From NCBI GenBank assembly GCA_964464895.1, contig CAYXGY010000001.1:1-64000 (forward strand): DNA of 64,000 bases, written 5' to 3'. Below, piece by piece: positions 63,907 to 64,000 of this stretch (position 1 is the first letter of the stretch; each line of letters opens with the position of its first letter). Both the position numbers and the translations under genes were made by a program. Below the pieces are notes generated by a model that worked only from the letters and a program-made list of their open reading frames with translations, did not search any database and was not told the DNA's origin. The DNA is from Helicobacter_D sp964464895 (lineage in GTDB: Bacteria > Campylobacterota > Campylobacteria > Campylobacterales > Helicobacteraceae).

Positions 63907-64000
63907 TGAAAGCAAAAATTTTGCTACTTGAAGACGATGTGGCTTTGCAAGAAATCATTGCAGAATGCTTAGAGGAAGAGGGGTATGCCGTAGTGTGCGT
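63907..64000 (+). CDS. Response regulator, N-terminal part only
   Basis: The gene starts at ATG behind AAAGGAAAAG and continues past the window end. The first 31 residues read KILLLEDDVALQEIIAEC and then LEEEGYAVV, the start of a receiver domain with the acidic pair before the phosphorylation site. The output domain is not visible. It is the only response regulator gene in the window, and no kinase is next to it here. Confidence 0.85.

Noticed and set aside
1..64000. tRNA, rRNA, CRISPR, insertion sequence or prophage
   Set aside because: No tRNA TPsiC-loop context in gaps, no regularly spaced repeats, no transposase or integrase-like protein and no phage structural genes were seen. Reading by eye could miss a degenerate copy.

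Overview
The window reads as a chromosome segment of a Campylobacterota bacterium, most likely an enterohepatic Helicobacter. The DNA is AT-rich, starts are ATG, GTG or TTG behind AAGGA-type ribosome sites, and several promoters carry a TATAAT or TAAAAT -10 box. Gene orders known from H. pylori recur: tatB-tatC-queA-rsmG, murJ / FapA-like / ruvA, and ferredoxin-ppx/gppA-waaC-lpxL. A Campylobacter-type major outer membrane porin, a cobalamin-dependent methionine synthase (MetH) and poly-G phase-variable surface genes point to the enterohepatic rather than the gastric branch. I infer genus, not species. No tRNA, rRNA, CRISPR array, insertion sequence or prophage was seen.

Layout. 0-5 kb: a degenerate class II aldolase and an M23 peptidase, then grpE-dnaK behind a consensus promoter, then rpsU. 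5-20 kb: housekeeping genes: ccoG, an AI-2E-type permease, mnmH, prfB, murJ, a FapA-like protein, ruvA-rimO-tilS, a stand-alone DsrE/YedF-type protein, and on the minus strand lpxL, waaC, ppx/gppA and a ferredoxin. 20.4-24.5 kb: a surface-glycan island (UDP-GlcNAc 2-epimerase, GT2 glycosyltransferase, GT4 glycosyltransferase, methyltransferase). Three of its four genes carry a 9-10 base G tract, and all three are out of frame here. 24.5-31.3 kb: a catalytically degenerate TrpC-like protein with glyS, an orphan histidine kinase, a chemoreceptor with a heme-binding CxxCH motif, and an SprA-type putative metalloprotease.

31.3-38.2 kb: a tightly packed plus-strand run: azlCD, an ArsC-like protein, an NlpC/P60 lipoprotein, znuC, mqo, znuB, a DUF5408-like small membrane protein and an EamA exporter. 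38.2-43.7 kb: a minus-strand run: tatB, tatC, queA, rsmG, two small proteins, a Crp/Fnr regulator and a NarX/PilJ-type receptor without an output domain. 43.8-55.9 kb: a small lipoprotein, purU, sppA, lepA, a large soluble Cache-like protein, glnA, a DedA protein and metH. 56-64 kb: the MOMP porin, a class A penicillin-binding protein, an MsbA-type ABC exporter, cheV, an AAA ATPase and the first codons of a response regulator.

Together: the lipid A acyltransferase, heptosyltransferase, MsbA-type exporter and glycan island build the outer surface, and the island can vary it at random. Peptidoglycan is handled by murJ, the PBP, the M23 peptidase and the NlpC protein. The heme chemoreceptor, CheV, NarX-like receptor, Cache protein, orphan kinase and response regulator form a dense sensory set. 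The most unusual items are the triple poly-G switch, the receptor/Crp pair without a kinase, the soluble Cache protein, the degenerate TrpC-like and aldolase-like enzymes, an 11-bp triple repeat before the porin gene, and a small dispersed intergenic repeat.
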